A stretch of DNA of 64,000 nt from Leucobacter luti. Its GTDB lineage: Bacteria; Actinomycetota; Actinomycetes; Actinomycetales; Microbacteriaceae. The notes beneath the pieces were generated by a model. The model had not been told where the DNA came from and searched no databases. It was given only the letters and a program-made list of their open reading frames with translations. The translations under genes were made by a program, and so were the position numbers. Positions within the stretch are counted from its first letter, which is position 1; every line of letters starts with the position of its first letter. The stretch is from NCBI RefSeq assembly GCF_019464495.1, contig NZ_CP080492.1:2976001-3040000 (forward strand), read 5' to 3'. Shown piece after piece: positions 52,116 to 63,870 of the stretch.

Positions 52116-53768
52116 CTATTTGGTGAGCTGAGCGTTGATGAACGTTGGTGTGGCCACCGTGCCCAGCGTAGTCACCCCGGTGACGCCCCGGGTGAGGAAG
52201 TGGTTCTGCTGGTCATAGAGCGGCAACACGGTGAAGCTCTCGAGGATCCGCTGCTGCGCTTCAGCGTAGAGCTTCGTGCGGGCAGCCTCGTCGAGCGTAT
52301 CTGAGGCTTCGTCGAGGATCGCGTCAAGCGCAGGATCCGAGAGCTGCGTGTGGTTTGCGAAGTAGCCTGACGGTGCGGGCACGATCCCGTCGGAGTGGTA
52401 CAGGATCCGCAGGACATCAGGCCCCACCTTGGTGTACGGCGCGCTCACGGCCTCATACTCATTCGCGCCGAGGGCGGCGTACCAGGTGCTGAGGTCGACC
52501 GGTTCGAGTTGCACGTCGAAGCCGACTGCGGCGGTGTTCGCCTGGATCTGCTCGAATAGTGACTGCTCAGCGGCAACTGACTGGTTCGTGCTGACGGGGA
52601 ACCGGACCGTGAGTGGCTTCCCATCTTTCACCCGGACACCTGCGTCGTTCGTTTCGGTCCACCCTGCCGCATCGAGCAGCTGTGCTGCTGCGTTCGCGTC
52701 CGTTGCAAACAGCGCCTCGGCGCTCGCGGCAGCCGGCTCCGTGCTGGCGAGTGGGGAGTAGGAACGCTCTGCGGTCCCGCGGTAGAGCGTTTCGATTCCG
52801 GGGTTCGGATCGGCTGCCCGAATAAACGCCTCACGCACGCGCACGTCGTCGAACGGGGCCTGCGCAGAGTTCAGCTCGATCCGGTTGACCGATCCGGGCC
52901 GTGGGGCGTCGATGTGGGCAATGCCTGCCTCCGTCGCTGCCGTGATGTCGCTCGGGAGCGGATTATCGATCACCTGCACCTCGCCGGACGCGAGTGCTGC
53001 GTAGCGGGTGGCGGCATCCGGGATGAAGCGCCACTCAATGCCATCGAGATAGGCGGCAGTGTCGTGTTTCGCCTCTGGCCCTGGCGTTTGGTAGTCGTCA
53101 TTGCGGACGAGCGTCACGCTCTGCTGCGGGGCCCACTTTTCGATCGTGAATGGGCCGGTGCCGATGGGGGCCTGGCAGTTTTCTTCCATGCCGCGCGCGA
53201 TACCGGCGGGGGACTGGATCGCGGTCCACTGCTGGCTGAGCGATTCGAGGAGCGCAGAATCGGGGGCCGAGAGGGTGAACCGAGCCGTGAGCTCATCGAC
53301 GGCTTCAACGCTTGCAACCTTGGCGACCGCGAGGTACCCCGTGGAGGACTGGGTTTCCGGATCCTGCAGATGCTCAATGTTTGCCTTGACCGCCGCGGCA
53401 TCGAGCGGGGTGCCGTCGGTGAACGTGACTCCGTCGCGCAGGGTGAAGTCCCAGATGAGCCCGTCGTCGCTGGTGGTCCATTCGCTCGCAAGCCACGGCG
53501 TGATCTTTCCGGTGGCGTCCCGGCCCACCAGCGGCTCCAGGTACTGCGTTGAGATCAGCGCCTGCGGGTAGTTGCCGCCAACATGGGGATCAAGGCAGCT
53601 TGGCTCGGCGTCACCGGTCGCGTAGACGAGGGTGCCTCCAGTGATCGGGGAGCCGGAGACCTCTGCACTCTCGGGGGTGGCGCAGGCGCTGAGGGTGAGT
53701 GCAGCGATCCCGGCCATGGCCGCGAGGCCGAGGGCGCGCGTGCGGCGGCTAACGGAGGTGTGAGGCAT
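52116..53768 (-). CDS. Extracellular solute-binding lipoprotein (SBP_bac_5 family)
   Basis: 550 residues. Lipobox LSAC (lipidated Cys near residue 28 in TLSACATPES) after a hydrophobic signal. Family features: DAEPSCLDPHVGGNYPQALI, the WDFTLRDGVTFTDGTPLDAA block, and EPVDLSTWYAALGANEYEAV late in the sequence. Captures peptide-like or metallophore substrates for the downstream permeases; specificity unknown. First gene of the operon; 288 bases of promoter region lie between it and the divergent tetR gene. Confidence 0.92.
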   Translation of the reverse strand: MPHTSVSRRTRALGLAAMAGIAALTLSACATPESAEVSGSPITGGTLVYATGDAEPSCLDPHVGGNYPQALISTQYLEPLVGRDATGKITPWLASEWTTSDDGLIWDFTLRDGVTFTDGTPLDAAAVKANIEHLQDPETQSSTGYLAVAKVASVEAVDELTARFTLSAPDSALLESLSQQWTAIQSPAGIARGMEENCQAPIGTGPFTIEKWAPQQSVTLVRNDDYQTPGPEAKHDTAAYLDGIEWRFIPDAATRYAALASGEVQVIDNPLPSDITAATEAGIAHIDAPRPGSVNRIELNSAQAPFDDVRVREAFIRAADPNPGIETLYRGTAERSYSPLASTEPAAASAEALFATDANAAAQLLDAAGWTETNDAGVRVKDGKPLTVRFPVSTNQSVAAEQSLFEQIQANTAAVGFDVQLEPVDLSTWYAALGANEYEAVSAPYTKVGPDVLRILYHSDGIVPAPSGYFANHTQLSDPALDAILDEASDTLDEAARTKLYAEAQQRILESFTVLPLYDQQNHFLTRGVTGVTTLGTVATPTFINAQLTK

Positions 53769-54056
53769 GGGGCAGCGACTCCTGTGGGGTTGGGCCCGGA
53801 GGTGATCCTCGGGCGGGTGGTCGCAGCGTGCGCCGCGACAGAATCGTTTATAGATTCAGTTCAACAAAGATGATCCTACGCTATTCCTGGTGTGCAGTGT
53901 GCGCGGCCGAAATGCTGCTGGTCTGGGGTGCGCCGGAGCCGGTGAGGAGACCGGCGACCAGCGGGGGATTCCGGGCCTCCTGCGTGCGAGTGGGGGGGGT
54001 GGAGCGTGCGCGGTGCGACAGGGAGGCTCCTGGGCTGCCCGAGATAGAGTGGGACG

Positions 54057-54632
54057 GTGACTAGCCCACCGCGCGGACGGCCCCGCGCTTCCTCGCACGA
54101 GACGATCGCTGACGCAGCGACGGAACTCTTCCTTGAACAGGGATACGAAGCGACGTCGGTGACCGAGATCACGCGCCGTGCCGGCGTGAGTCGATCAAGC
54201 TTCTTCAACTACTTCGCTGGGAAATCAGACATCCTGTGGTTCGTGCTGGATCGAAGGATTGACGCCGTGCTAGCCGCCCTCGCTCGTCCCGAGGTCGCGG
54301 TGCGCGACGGCCTTGCGCTCTTCGCGGACGGCGCCACTCCCGACACGCTCGCGCTCGCAATCGTGGACGCTCGCACGATGGGGGTGGAAGGAGAGCTTGC
54401 TGCTGGGCGTGCTGAGCGTCAGCTGCGACTTGCCGCGGCGATCGCTGCACGGCTTGCGGGCGAAGCGCCGCGCGATCCGGCCAAGGGATTCCGGGCAGAG
54501 ATCACGGGTGCCGGGTACGCCGCCGCCCTATTCGCCGCGGTGTGGCACTGGGCGCAGCTGGGCGCGGGGCGGCACCGACTCGACGAGATCGTTGCCGATG
54601 CGCTCGCCGCAGCGCGCACAATCTTGGAGTGA
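54057..54632 (+). CDS. TetR-family transcriptional regulator
   Basis: 191 residues, GTG start. HTH region residues 15-60: ETIADAATELFLEQGYEATS, VTEITRRAGVSRSSFFNYFA, then a helical ligand domain (AGRAERQLRLAAAIAARLAG). It is divergent from the ABC operon and upstream of, but convergent with, fadH; the divergent partner is the more likely target. No operator palindrome is clear. Confidence 0.87.
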   Translation: MTSPPRGRPRASSHETIADAATELFLEQGYEATSVTEITRRAGVSRSSFFNYFAGKSDILWFVLDRRIDAVLAALARPEVAVRDGLALFADGATPDTLALAIVDARTMGVEGELAAGRAERQLRLAAAIAARLAGEAPRDPAKGFRAEITGAGYAAALFAAVWHWAQLGAGRHRLDEIVADALAAARTILE

Positions 54633-54768
54633 CTCCCGCTCTCGAGAGCTGTGCCCTGGGGCGGTCTCAGGCCGGATCTTGCCGGGCGCGCTGGCCCGGG
54701 TGATTCCCGCTGTGTAGGCGTGTGGGCGTGCAGGCATGACCGGAGGGGCCCCCGCTGGGTGTGCGCCC

Positions 54769-56874
<2,106 letters not shown>

Positions 56875-57028
56875 TCAGGGGTGGGCGTGCGGCATCCCGG
56901 CGTGGGGGAGCCGGGTGTGCCCGGAACCGAGTGGGGCCGGGCGAGATGCTCCGAATGTAATGCCCGGGAGCGGGAGGTGTCGAACGCGCTGTGGCATGCC
57001 TACAAAAGTGTGCGTGGGGAAAGCGAAG

Positions 57029-57060
57029 GGGAGGTTGGCCTTTCGGCCAACCTCCCCCGA
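57029..57060 (-). terminator. Hairpin terminator of the cold-shock gene
   Basis: GGGGAGGTTGGCC pairs perfectly with GGCCAACCTCCCC across a tight loop; on the minus strand it is followed by TTCGCTTTCC. Lies about 35 bases after the csp stop. Confidence 0.82.
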
Positions 57061-57093
57061 ACGGTGAGATTCCTCACCGCGCAACTCTGCTAC

Positions 57094-57297
57094 TTAGAGT
57101 GCGCGGATGTTGCTCGCCTGCAGGCCCTTGGGGCCCTGCTCGATGTCAAACTCAACGCGCTGCTCTTCGAACAGATCGCGACGGCCGTTGCCCTGGATCG
57201 CGCTGAAGTGCGCGAAGACGTCGGATGCTCCGTCGTCGGGGGTGATGAAGCCGAAGCCCTTTTCGGAGTTGAACCATTTCACGGTGCCGGTGGCCAT
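57094..57297 (-). CDS. Cold-shock protein (CspA family)
   Basis: 67 residues, a single OB-fold that binds single-stranded RNA and DNA and melts mRNA structure. RNP1 KGFGFITP and RNP2 VFAHFSAI are intact, after [13 protein letters not shown] good RBS (AAAGGAAA) precedes ATG 57297. Upstream sequence to about 57660 is gene-free and could give the long structured leader usual for cold-shock mRNAs; it also carries a large dyad at 57535-57604. Confidence 0.95.
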   Translation of the reverse strand: MATGTVKWFNSEKGFGFITPDDGASDVFAHFSAIQGNGRRDLFEEQRVEFDIEQGPKGLQASNIRAL

Positions 57298-57534
57298 ACT
57301 GTATTTCCTTTGTGTTGCTGGCCGTTAGAAAACGGCCGGGGTGCCACGGCGACGGCGCCGACGTGGAGACTGGTAGCTGTGCCGCGTGTTTGCGACGGAC
57401 AAAACTTGCTGGTGAATCCCAACGTTCGGCATTACTGGTCTTGCGCCTGAGCTTATCCCACTCTGGGGGCATGTTGCAGGATCGTGACATTCTTGTGTCT
57501 TTTGGGAGGGGGATCTCCGGGAAACACTGTGCGG

Positions 57535-57604
57535 ATTCGTGAGTGAGCCACACAGATTCGGACGCACGCTGTGAAGTGTCAGCAATCTGTGGCGATTCAC
57601 GACT
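57535..57604. repeat. Large imperfect dyad between csp and nrtR
   Basis: ATTCGTGAGTGAGCCACACA extended to GATT (57535-57558) faces AATCTGTGGCGATTCACGACT (57584-57604), with a 25-base loop. It could be the regulatory leader of csp or a shared promoter element. The rest of 57298-57670 holds no gene. Confidence 0.5.
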
Positions 57605-57680
57605 CACCCCTCGTTCTCGGCCCGGGGAGCGCGGTTTCCCGATTTGACCCGGACCGATTCGCGCATAGACTCACTTATGG

Positions 57681-57699
57681 TCACTTTGACTTTAAGTGA
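57681..57699. promoter_or_regulatory. Candidate NrtR operator
   Basis: Perfect dyad TCACTT-N7-AAGTGA located 17 bases before the nrtR start, where binding would block transcription. A further half-site TCACTTA lies 10 bases upstream (57671). NrtR proteins autoregulate and control nad genes through palindromic A/T-rich sites, so position and symmetry fit; the consensus for this genus was not checked. Confidence 0.6.
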
Positions 57700-57716
57700 A
57701 TTGAGGCGAGACAAAG

Positions 57717-58733
57717 ATGCAGTACTCGGAGATCAGCGCGAGCGCACGGCGATACTTGCCGCCTGCCGTCGCCGTCTCAGTCGTCGCGTTTGCGCTGCGC
57801 CCCCCACTCGACGCAGAGCAGGGGGAATCCCTTCCCGAGGCGGACAAGACGACGATCTGGCTGCCGCTCGTGCGCCGCACGCGCGCCCCATTTCTCGGGC
57901 AGTGGGCGCTGCCAGGTGGGCCTACCGAGTGGAACGAAACCCTCGGTGACACCGCGCTGCGAAGCCTGCGTGCCGCGGCAGGGAGGGACCCGGGCACGCT
58001 CGAACAGCTCTACTCATTCGGGGGCATCGAGCGCTCCGCTGAGGCGCAACGCTTGGTGACCATTGCCTATTGGGCGCTGTACGGCGAGCACGAACTCGAT
58101 GCTGACCCGGACGCCGGTTCCATCCGGTCCGCGGCGCCAGCCGAGTCGACGGTGCCAGCTCAGACCTCCGCGCTAGCTCAGTCCGCGGTGCCAGCTCAGA
58201 CCTCCGCGCCAGCTCAGACCGCGGCGCCAGCTGAACCTCCGGCACCGCGGCGCTGGGACGACCCCGTCCCCGACGAAGCGATCCACTCGCGCGCCGAGAC
58301 ACACGGTGAGGGAGAGCGCCTGACTGCCAGCGAAACGCAGGGCGACGCAGCACACGCCAATGTGGCCTGGTTCTCAGCGGACCGACTTCCACCGCTCGCA
58401 TTTGACCACGCAGAGATTGTGGCCCACGCGCTGGCCCGGCTGAGAGCGAGAACCGAGTACACGGCCGTGGCTCATCGCTTTCTCGGGCCGGTATTCACGC
58501 TCGGCCGCTTGCGTGCGGTGACTGAAGCCGTGCGAGGACACCCCGTTGATCCCGCGAATTTCCGCCGCCAGGTCCTCGCGCAGGGCTCGCTCATCGACAC
58601 CGGCGAAGTCGAGACCGGCGCGCGACACCGCCCGGCACGGCTCTATCGTTTCGGCGACGCGAGCGAAGCGAGTGCCGCTGCGCAGCTTTCCCACCCAGTC
58701 CCCACACCGAACTCCTCGAGGAGCACAGCATGA
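57717..58733 (+). CDS. nrtR: NrtR-type transcriptional regulator of NAD synthesis (Nudix-like + winged HTH)
   Basis: 338 residues, larger than the usual 220-260. Nudix-like domain about 15-120: the box GPTEWNETLGDTALRSLRAA keeps the spacing of Gx5Ex7R but has Ser-Leu-Arg-Ala-Ala where catalytic REUxEE is needed, so it senses rather than hydrolyses. C-terminal HTH about 240-320 (HRFLGPVFTLGRLRAVTEAV; FRRQVLAQGSLIDTGEVETG). An inserted linker (about 140-180) is a tandem PAQTSA repeat. The stop overlaps nadA (ATGA), so regulator and biosynthesis genes form one operon behind the dyad at 57681. Confidence 0.85.
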   Translation: MQYSEISASARRYLPPAVAVSVVAFALRPPLDAEQGESLPEADKTTIWLPLVRRTRAPFLGQWALPGGPTEWNETLGDTALRSLRAAAGRDPGTLEQLYSFGGIERSAEAQRLVTIAYWALYGEHELDADPDAGSIRSAAPAESTVPAQTSALAQSAVPAQTSAPAQTAAPAEPPAPRRWDDPVPDEAIHSRAETHGEGERLTASETQGDAAHANVAWFSADRLPPLAFDHAEIVAHALARLRARTEYTAVAHRFLGPVFTLGRLRAVTEAVRGHPVDPANFRRQVLAQGSLIDTGEVETGARHRPARLYRFGDASEASAAAQLSHPVPTPNSSRSTA

Positions 58734-60076
58734 GCAGTGTGCACGAACTCATCCGCGGCGCCGCAATGCGCGAGGCCGCTGCCCGCGAAACCACACGCAC
58801 CACCGGTCGGCCCCTGGCGAGCGCGGGGCACCGCCGCCCGATCGTGTTGCGGGCGACCGGGGTCTCCAGCTGTGATACCGAACTCGCGGATGATCCGTGG
58901 GCCATTGACCGGGATCCCGGGTACGGGCCAGGGGCATCGTCCGCCGACACGATACCGTCGCTCGCTCCCCGCCAGGGGCCGCTGCCCGCCGAATACACGA
59001 GCGCAAGCGATGCTGAGCTGACCGAGCGGATTGTGGCAGCGAAGGCCGCGCTGGGGGATCGGGTGCAAATCCTCGGTCATTTTTACCAGCGCGACGAGAT
59101 CGTGCAGCACGCTGACTTCGTGGGAGATTCATTTATGCTCGCCCAGGCGGCAAAGGAGCACCCGGAGGCCGAAGCGTTCGTCTTCTGTGGCGTCCATTTC
59201 ATGGCGGAGACCGCCGATATCTTGTCGGGCCCGGATCAGGCCGTGATTCTGCCCAACCTCGCAGCGGGCTGTTCGATGGCAGACATGGCGACGATCGACC
59301 AGGTCGAGGAATGCTGGAAACAGCTGACCGCGACACTCGGCACCGGAGCGCCCGGCGCAGTGCAGCCGGTGATCCCTGTGACCTATATGAACTCTTCGGC
59401 AGCAATCAAGGCGTTCTGCGGACGCAACGGTGGAATCGTGTGCACCTCTTCCAACGCGCGTACGGTGCTGGAGTGGGCGTTCGAGCGCGGGCAGCGTGTC
59501 GTGTTCTTCCCAGATCAGCATCTGGGACGCAACACAGCGAAGGCCATGGGGATCACCGAGGAGGAGATGCCGCTGTGGCGCCCGCATCTCGCCCTCGGCG
59601 GCAATACGGCCGCAGAACTGGAAGCTGCACGGGTGATTCTCTGGAACGGATTCTGCTCGGTGCACAAACGGTTCACTGTCGCGCAGATCGAGCAAGCGCG
59701 TGCCGATTTCCCCGGCCTCACGGTGATCGTCCACCCCGAGTGCCCCGCCGCAGTGGTCGACGCCGCCGACGGCGCCGGGTCAACCGAGTACATTCGCAAG
59801 GAAATCGAGGCCGCGGCCCCCGGGAGCGTGATCGCGATCGGCACGGAGATCAATCTGGTGAATCGACTGCAGCAGCAGCGCCCTGACCTCACGATCTTCT
59901 GTCTTGACTCGGTCGTCTGCCCGTGCTCAACGATGTACCGCATCCATCCGGCATATCTTGCATGGACGCTCGAGGCGCTGCTGGCGGGTGAAACTCCGAA
60001 CCAGATCAGCGTGTCGGCGGAGGTCGCGGATGACTCTCGTGTCGCCCTGGAGCGGATGCTCGCGGCGCGGCCATGA
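58730..60076 (+). CDS. nadA: Quinolinate synthase A
   Basis: 448 residues. Condenses iminoaspartate with dihydroxyacetone phosphate to quinolinate using a 4Fe-4S cluster. The three cluster Cys can be placed in VFCGVHFMAE, GGIVCTSSNA and DSVVCPCSTM; ILGHFYQRDEIVQHADFVGD and AAGCSMADMATIDQ are family hallmarks. An N-terminal extension of about 85 residues before the core (to ELTERIVAAKAAL) is normal in Actinobacteria. Overlaps nrtR before it and nadB after it. Confidence 0.95.
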   Translation: MSSVHELIRGAAMREAAARETTRTTGRPLASAGHRRPIVLRATGVSSCDTELADDPWAIDRDPGYGPGASSADTIPSLAPRQGPLPAEYTSASDAELTERIVAAKAALGDRVQILGHFYQRDEIVQHADFVGDSFMLAQAAKEHPEAEAFVFCGVHFMAETADILSGPDQAVILPNLAAGCSMADMATIDQVEECWKQLTATLGTGAPGAVQPVIPVTYMNSSAAIKAFCGRNGGIVCTSSNARTVLEWAFERGQRVVFFPDQHLGRNTAKAMGITEEEMPLWRPHLALGGNTAAELEAARVILWNGFCSVHKRFTVAQIEQARADFPGLTVIVHPECPAAVVDAADGAGSTEYIRKEIEAAAPGSVIAIGTEINLVNRLQQQRPDLTIFCLDSVVCPCSTMYRIHPAYLAWTLEALLAGETPNQISVSAEVADDSRVALERMLAARP

Positions 60077-61749
60077 TCCTGATCATCGGTGCCGGCGTGG
60101 CCGGGCTGTCGTGTGCGCTTGCGGCGGGAGCTGCCGGCGCGGAAGTGGAGCTGGTGACGCCCGGGGCGCTGCGGCCCACCGCGGATTCGCTCGCCGGCGG
60201 CAACACCGCGCTCGCCCAGGGCGGCGTCGCAGCCGCGATCGGAGTCGGGGACCGCACCGCGGACCACCTGGTGGACACGATGGCGGCTGGAGCTGGCCTC
60301 GGAGACGCACAGGCTGCTGAACGGCTCACCGTCGCGGGAGCGCGCATCGTGCGTCAGCTCGTGCGCAGCGGGTTTCCCATCGATCGGGGCGCCGATGGAG
60401 CACCGGCGTTTGGACTCGAGGGCGCGCATGGGCGGGCGCGCATCGTGCACGCAGGGGAGACCGCACGGGAGCCGCGCTGCACACGTTTCTCCTGGAGCGG
60501 GTGCTTGAGGCGGCCGAGACTGGCCGCATCGCCCTCACCGAGGGTGCGCTTGCCGAATCGCTTGTGCGCGAGGCCGGTGCCGTCACCGGCGTGGTGCTGC
60601 GGCGCTCTGATGGCGCGCGGGTGACGCGGCGTGCGGCGGCGACTGTGCTCGCAACTGGCGGCTATGCGGGATTGTTCCCCGGCAGCTCGAACCACGCGGG
60701 TGCACGCGGTGCGGGAATCTTGCTTGCCGCGCACGCCGGAGCGGTGCTTGCCGACCTTGAGTTCGTTCAGTTTCACCCGACCGTGCTGCACGCGAGTCCC
60801 CGGTCTGGAGCCGCGCAGGCGACGGGCATGCTGATCTCCGAAGCCGTGCGCGGTGCGGGCGCAGTGCTGCGGGATGGATCAGGTGCGCGGTTCATGGTGG
60901 GGCGGCATCCACTCGCTGAGCTCGCGCCGCGAGACGTGGTGTCTCGTGAGATTCACCGAGTGCTTCGGGCGCGCGGTGAGTCCACCGTGTGGCTCGACGC
61001 GACGGGGATCGAATGTGAGGCTGGGCGCGGAGCGCTCGCGCGCGAATTCCCGGGGATCTCCGAGACCGTTGCGAGGTTCGGCCTGGACTGGTCCCGGGAA
61101 CCCATCCCGGTAGCCCCGGCCGCGCATTACACCATGGGCGGCGTGGCGAGCGATCTCGACGGTCGCACGAGTGTGCCCGGCCTGTTTGTCGCGGGTGAGG
61201 TCGCGGCCACGGGGTGCACGGCGCCAACCGGCTCGCGTCGAACTCGCTGCTCGAAGGGTTGGTGTTCGGTGAAGCCGCGGCGCACGCTGCTGTCTCGTTT
61301 GCTGCGGATTCCGGATCGTGGCTGCCGCGGGGGACGGATTTGCTGCGCTTGAACGGGACGCCACGATAGTGGCTGCTCCGGATCATGGCGGGCGGGCTCT
61401 TGGCGCTCAGACCGAACAGCGGGGCGCTGGGGATGCGCGTGACGCAGCGGGAGCCGATGCCGCCGTGCGCACGGCTATCGCCGAGGGACTCGGCATCGAA
61501 CGCGACGCCGACGGGTTGCGCGCGGCGGCGACCGTGTTCGCGTCCCATCAGAGTGACGCAGCAGCGCTCGCCGGCTTCGTATGCCTGGCGGCGGCGTCAC
61601 GTGAGGAGTCCCGTGGGGCGCACCTGCGCGCCGATTTTCCGGAGCTGAACCCTGCCGCGGCAAAGCGACGTGGACACCGCCTGAATCTGGCTCCGATAGC
61701 AACACTCTCATCCGCCACCATTCCAGTAAGGAGCATGTCATCGTGCTGA
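60073..61749 (+). pseudogene. nadB: L-aspartate oxidase, with three apparent single-G deletions
   Basis: FAD enzyme that oxidises aspartate to iminoaspartate for NadA. The sense runs through three changes of frame, each by -1: IIGAGVAGLSCALAAG to ARIVHAG, then HTFLLERVLEAAETGRIALT in the next frame, then ANRLASNSLLEGLVFGEAAA, then FAALERDATIVAAPDHG to ALAGFVCLAAASREESRGAH. One added G in each of the runs at 60454-60457, 61211-61214 and 61329-61333 gives one continuous NadB of about 558 residues. FAD-binding, SLAGGNTALAQGG and VAATGVHGANRLA blocks are then all in place. The even pattern speaks for sequencing error; if real, the cell could not make NAD de novo. Confidence 0.8.
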
Positions 61750-62590
61750 CCCCCCACCTCGTGTCAACTGCGGTCCGGACTGCACTTGCGGAGGATATCC
61801 CGTGGGGCGACCTCACGGTCTCGCTCACGATCCCCGCCGATGCCACAGTGACCACGCGCCTGGTCGCACGGGAGCCCGGCGTATTCGCCGGTGGCCCGCT
61901 GATCATCGAGACATTTCGCCAGGTGGATCCGCTCGTGCGGGTGACCGAGATCGTGCCAGAGGGCGCTGCGTTCCTCGCGGGCGACGTGCTCGCGGTGATC
62001 GCCGGTCCGGCTCGCGGAGTGCTGACGGGGAGCGCGTCGCGCTCAACTTCAGCCAGCGGCTGAGCGGCATCGCGACTCTCACCGCCCGTTTCGTTGCAGC
62101 GGTGGCGCACACGCCTGCACGCATCGCTGACACGAGGAAGACGACGCCGGGGCTGCGCGCACTCGAAAAGCACGCGGTGCGAGCCGGGGGCGGAGCGAAT
62201 CACCGCTTTAGCCTGTCGGACGCGATTATGGTGAAAGACAACCATCTCGCGGCGCTCGGTGCGAGAGATGCGGAATCGACGACTGCCGCGCTGTCAGGAC
62301 TGCGTGAACGCGCGGGTCACACGACCTCGATCGTGGTGGAGGTCGATCGGCTCGACCAGATCCCACCGGTGCTTGCGGCGCGGCCGACAGGTATCCTCCT
62401 CGACAATTTCTCGTGTGAGGACCTGCGTGCTGGCGTCGCACTGATTGGGGATCGGGCCATCGTTGAAGCCAGCGGTGGCGTCACCCTTGATACCGTCGGC
62501 GGCATTGCCGAGACCGGTGTCGAAGTCATCTCGGTCGGACAACTGACGCACGGCGCTCGAGCGCTCGACCTAGGCTTGGACGCAGGGTGA
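61743..62590 (+). pseudogene. nadC: Nicotinate-nucleotide pyrophosphorylase, with one apparent single-G deletion
   Basis: Turns quinolinate and PRPP into nicotinate mononucleotide. GTG 61743 overlaps the nadB stop. First frame: VRTALAEDIPWGDLTVSLTI to VLTG; the second frame then gives NFSQRLSGIATLTARFVAAV, ADTRKTTPGLRALEKHAVRA, HRFSLSDAIMVKDNHLAAL and VEASGGVTLDTVGGIAETGV. One added G in the run at 62027-62030 restores VLTGERVALNFSQRLSG, the canonical sequence. Catalytic residues (R-x-T in TRKTTPG, K in MVKDNH) are present. Overlaps the desulfurase gene (GTGA at 62587). Confidence 0.82.
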
Positions 62591-63797
62591 GCACCGGCTC
62601 TCTCGATGCGGCTGCGACTGCGCCGCTGCGCCCGGAGGCTCGCGCTGCGATGCTTGCCGTGTGGGACGCTGGCCAGGCGAACGCATCCAGTGTGCACGCT
62701 GCTGGTTTCCGAGCGCGAAGTGCCGTTGAAGAAGCGCGCCACACGATCGCCGCGGCCCTGGGGGCGCTTCCGAGCGAGGTTATCTTCACGTCGGGTGGGA
62801 CTGAAGCCAACACCCTCGCGATCGTGGGCCTGGCGCTCGCACGGCCACGCGGGCGCCACCTCGTTGTCACCGCCATTGAACACCCGTCGGTGCTTGAATC
62901 GTGCCGTTTCTTGGAACGGGTGTTTGGATTCGAGCTCAGCGTTGTGCCGGTTGACTCCTACGGTCTGGTCACGCGTGAAGCAGTCGCCGAGGCGCTGCGG
63001 CCCGACACCACGCTGCTGTCAATCGGACTCGCGAATGGAGAGGTGGGCACCGTGCAAGCACTGCCAGCATTGGCTGAGCTGGCCCACACGCTGGGGGTCC
63101 CGGTGCACACCGACGCGGTGCAGGCGGCCGCGAGCCTCCCGGTCTCCTTCGGGTCGAGCCGCGCAGCCGGAGCGGCGACCGCAGGAGTGACGGCGTGGCC
63201 GGGCGCGAACATTGCAGCGCTCACGGTCGCGTCTCACAAGTTCGGGGGCCGCAGGGGGCTGGCGCGCTCCTCCTCCGGGGCGGCGTGCCGATCGAGCCGG
63301 TGCTCCACGGCGGCGGCCAGGAGGGAGGGGCGCGCTCCGGGACGGAGAACGTGGCAGGGATCGCCGGCTTCGCAGCCGCCGTGGCCGTGGCGACCCGCGA
63401 CATCGGCACTGCGGCCCTCGCACTCATGCGCAGCCGCGACGAGCTTGTCGAGCGTCTGTGCGCAGAGGTGCCTGGCGCCGCGCTGACCGGGCATCCCGAT
63501 GAGCGTCTGCCGGGACACGCATCGTTCACGATTGCCGGTGTGAGCGGCGAGTCGCTGCTCGTCGCCCTCGATGCCGCGGGTCTCGCGGTTTCCTCGGGGT
63601 CGGCGTGTGCGGCGGGGAAGAGTGAGCCGTCGCCTGTGCTCCTCGCCCTCGGCATCTCGCCCGAGCTCTCGCACACGGCGCTTCGCTTCACCCTGTCTGA
63701 GCCGCTTGGACCCGAGTCAATTGACCGTATTGTCGAGGTGCTGCGTTCTGAGGTGCTGCGCTCCGAGCGGCAGCGCATTGCAGTGACGAGCGTGTAG
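62587..63797 (+). pseudogene. NifS/IscS-like cysteine desulfurase of the nad operon, with one apparent single-G deletion
   Basis: PLP enzyme that supplies sulfur for Fe-S clusters, here most simply for the NadA cluster. Frame 1 (GTG 62587): ANASSVHAAGFRARSAVEEA, IFTSGGTEANTLAIVGLALA, TAIEHPSVLESC, HTDAVQAAASLPVS and ASHKFGG with the PLP Lys. Frame 2: LLLRGGVPIEPVLHGGGQEG, ARSGTENVAGIAGF, and SSGSACAAGKSEPSPVLLAL with the persulfide Cys. One G added in the run at 63244-63248 joins them as SHKFGGPQGAGALLL. About 403 residues when joined. Confidence 0.82.
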
Positions 63798-63870
63798 GCG
63801 GCACCCGCCCTCGCCAGTGCCCCCAGCATCAGCAGGCCGCCCCTCTCGCCTGCGGAGGCGGTCCTGGGCA

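Noticed and set aside
63798..63870. Terminator of the nad operon
   Set aside because: No stable inverted repeat is seen in the bases after the desulfurase stop.
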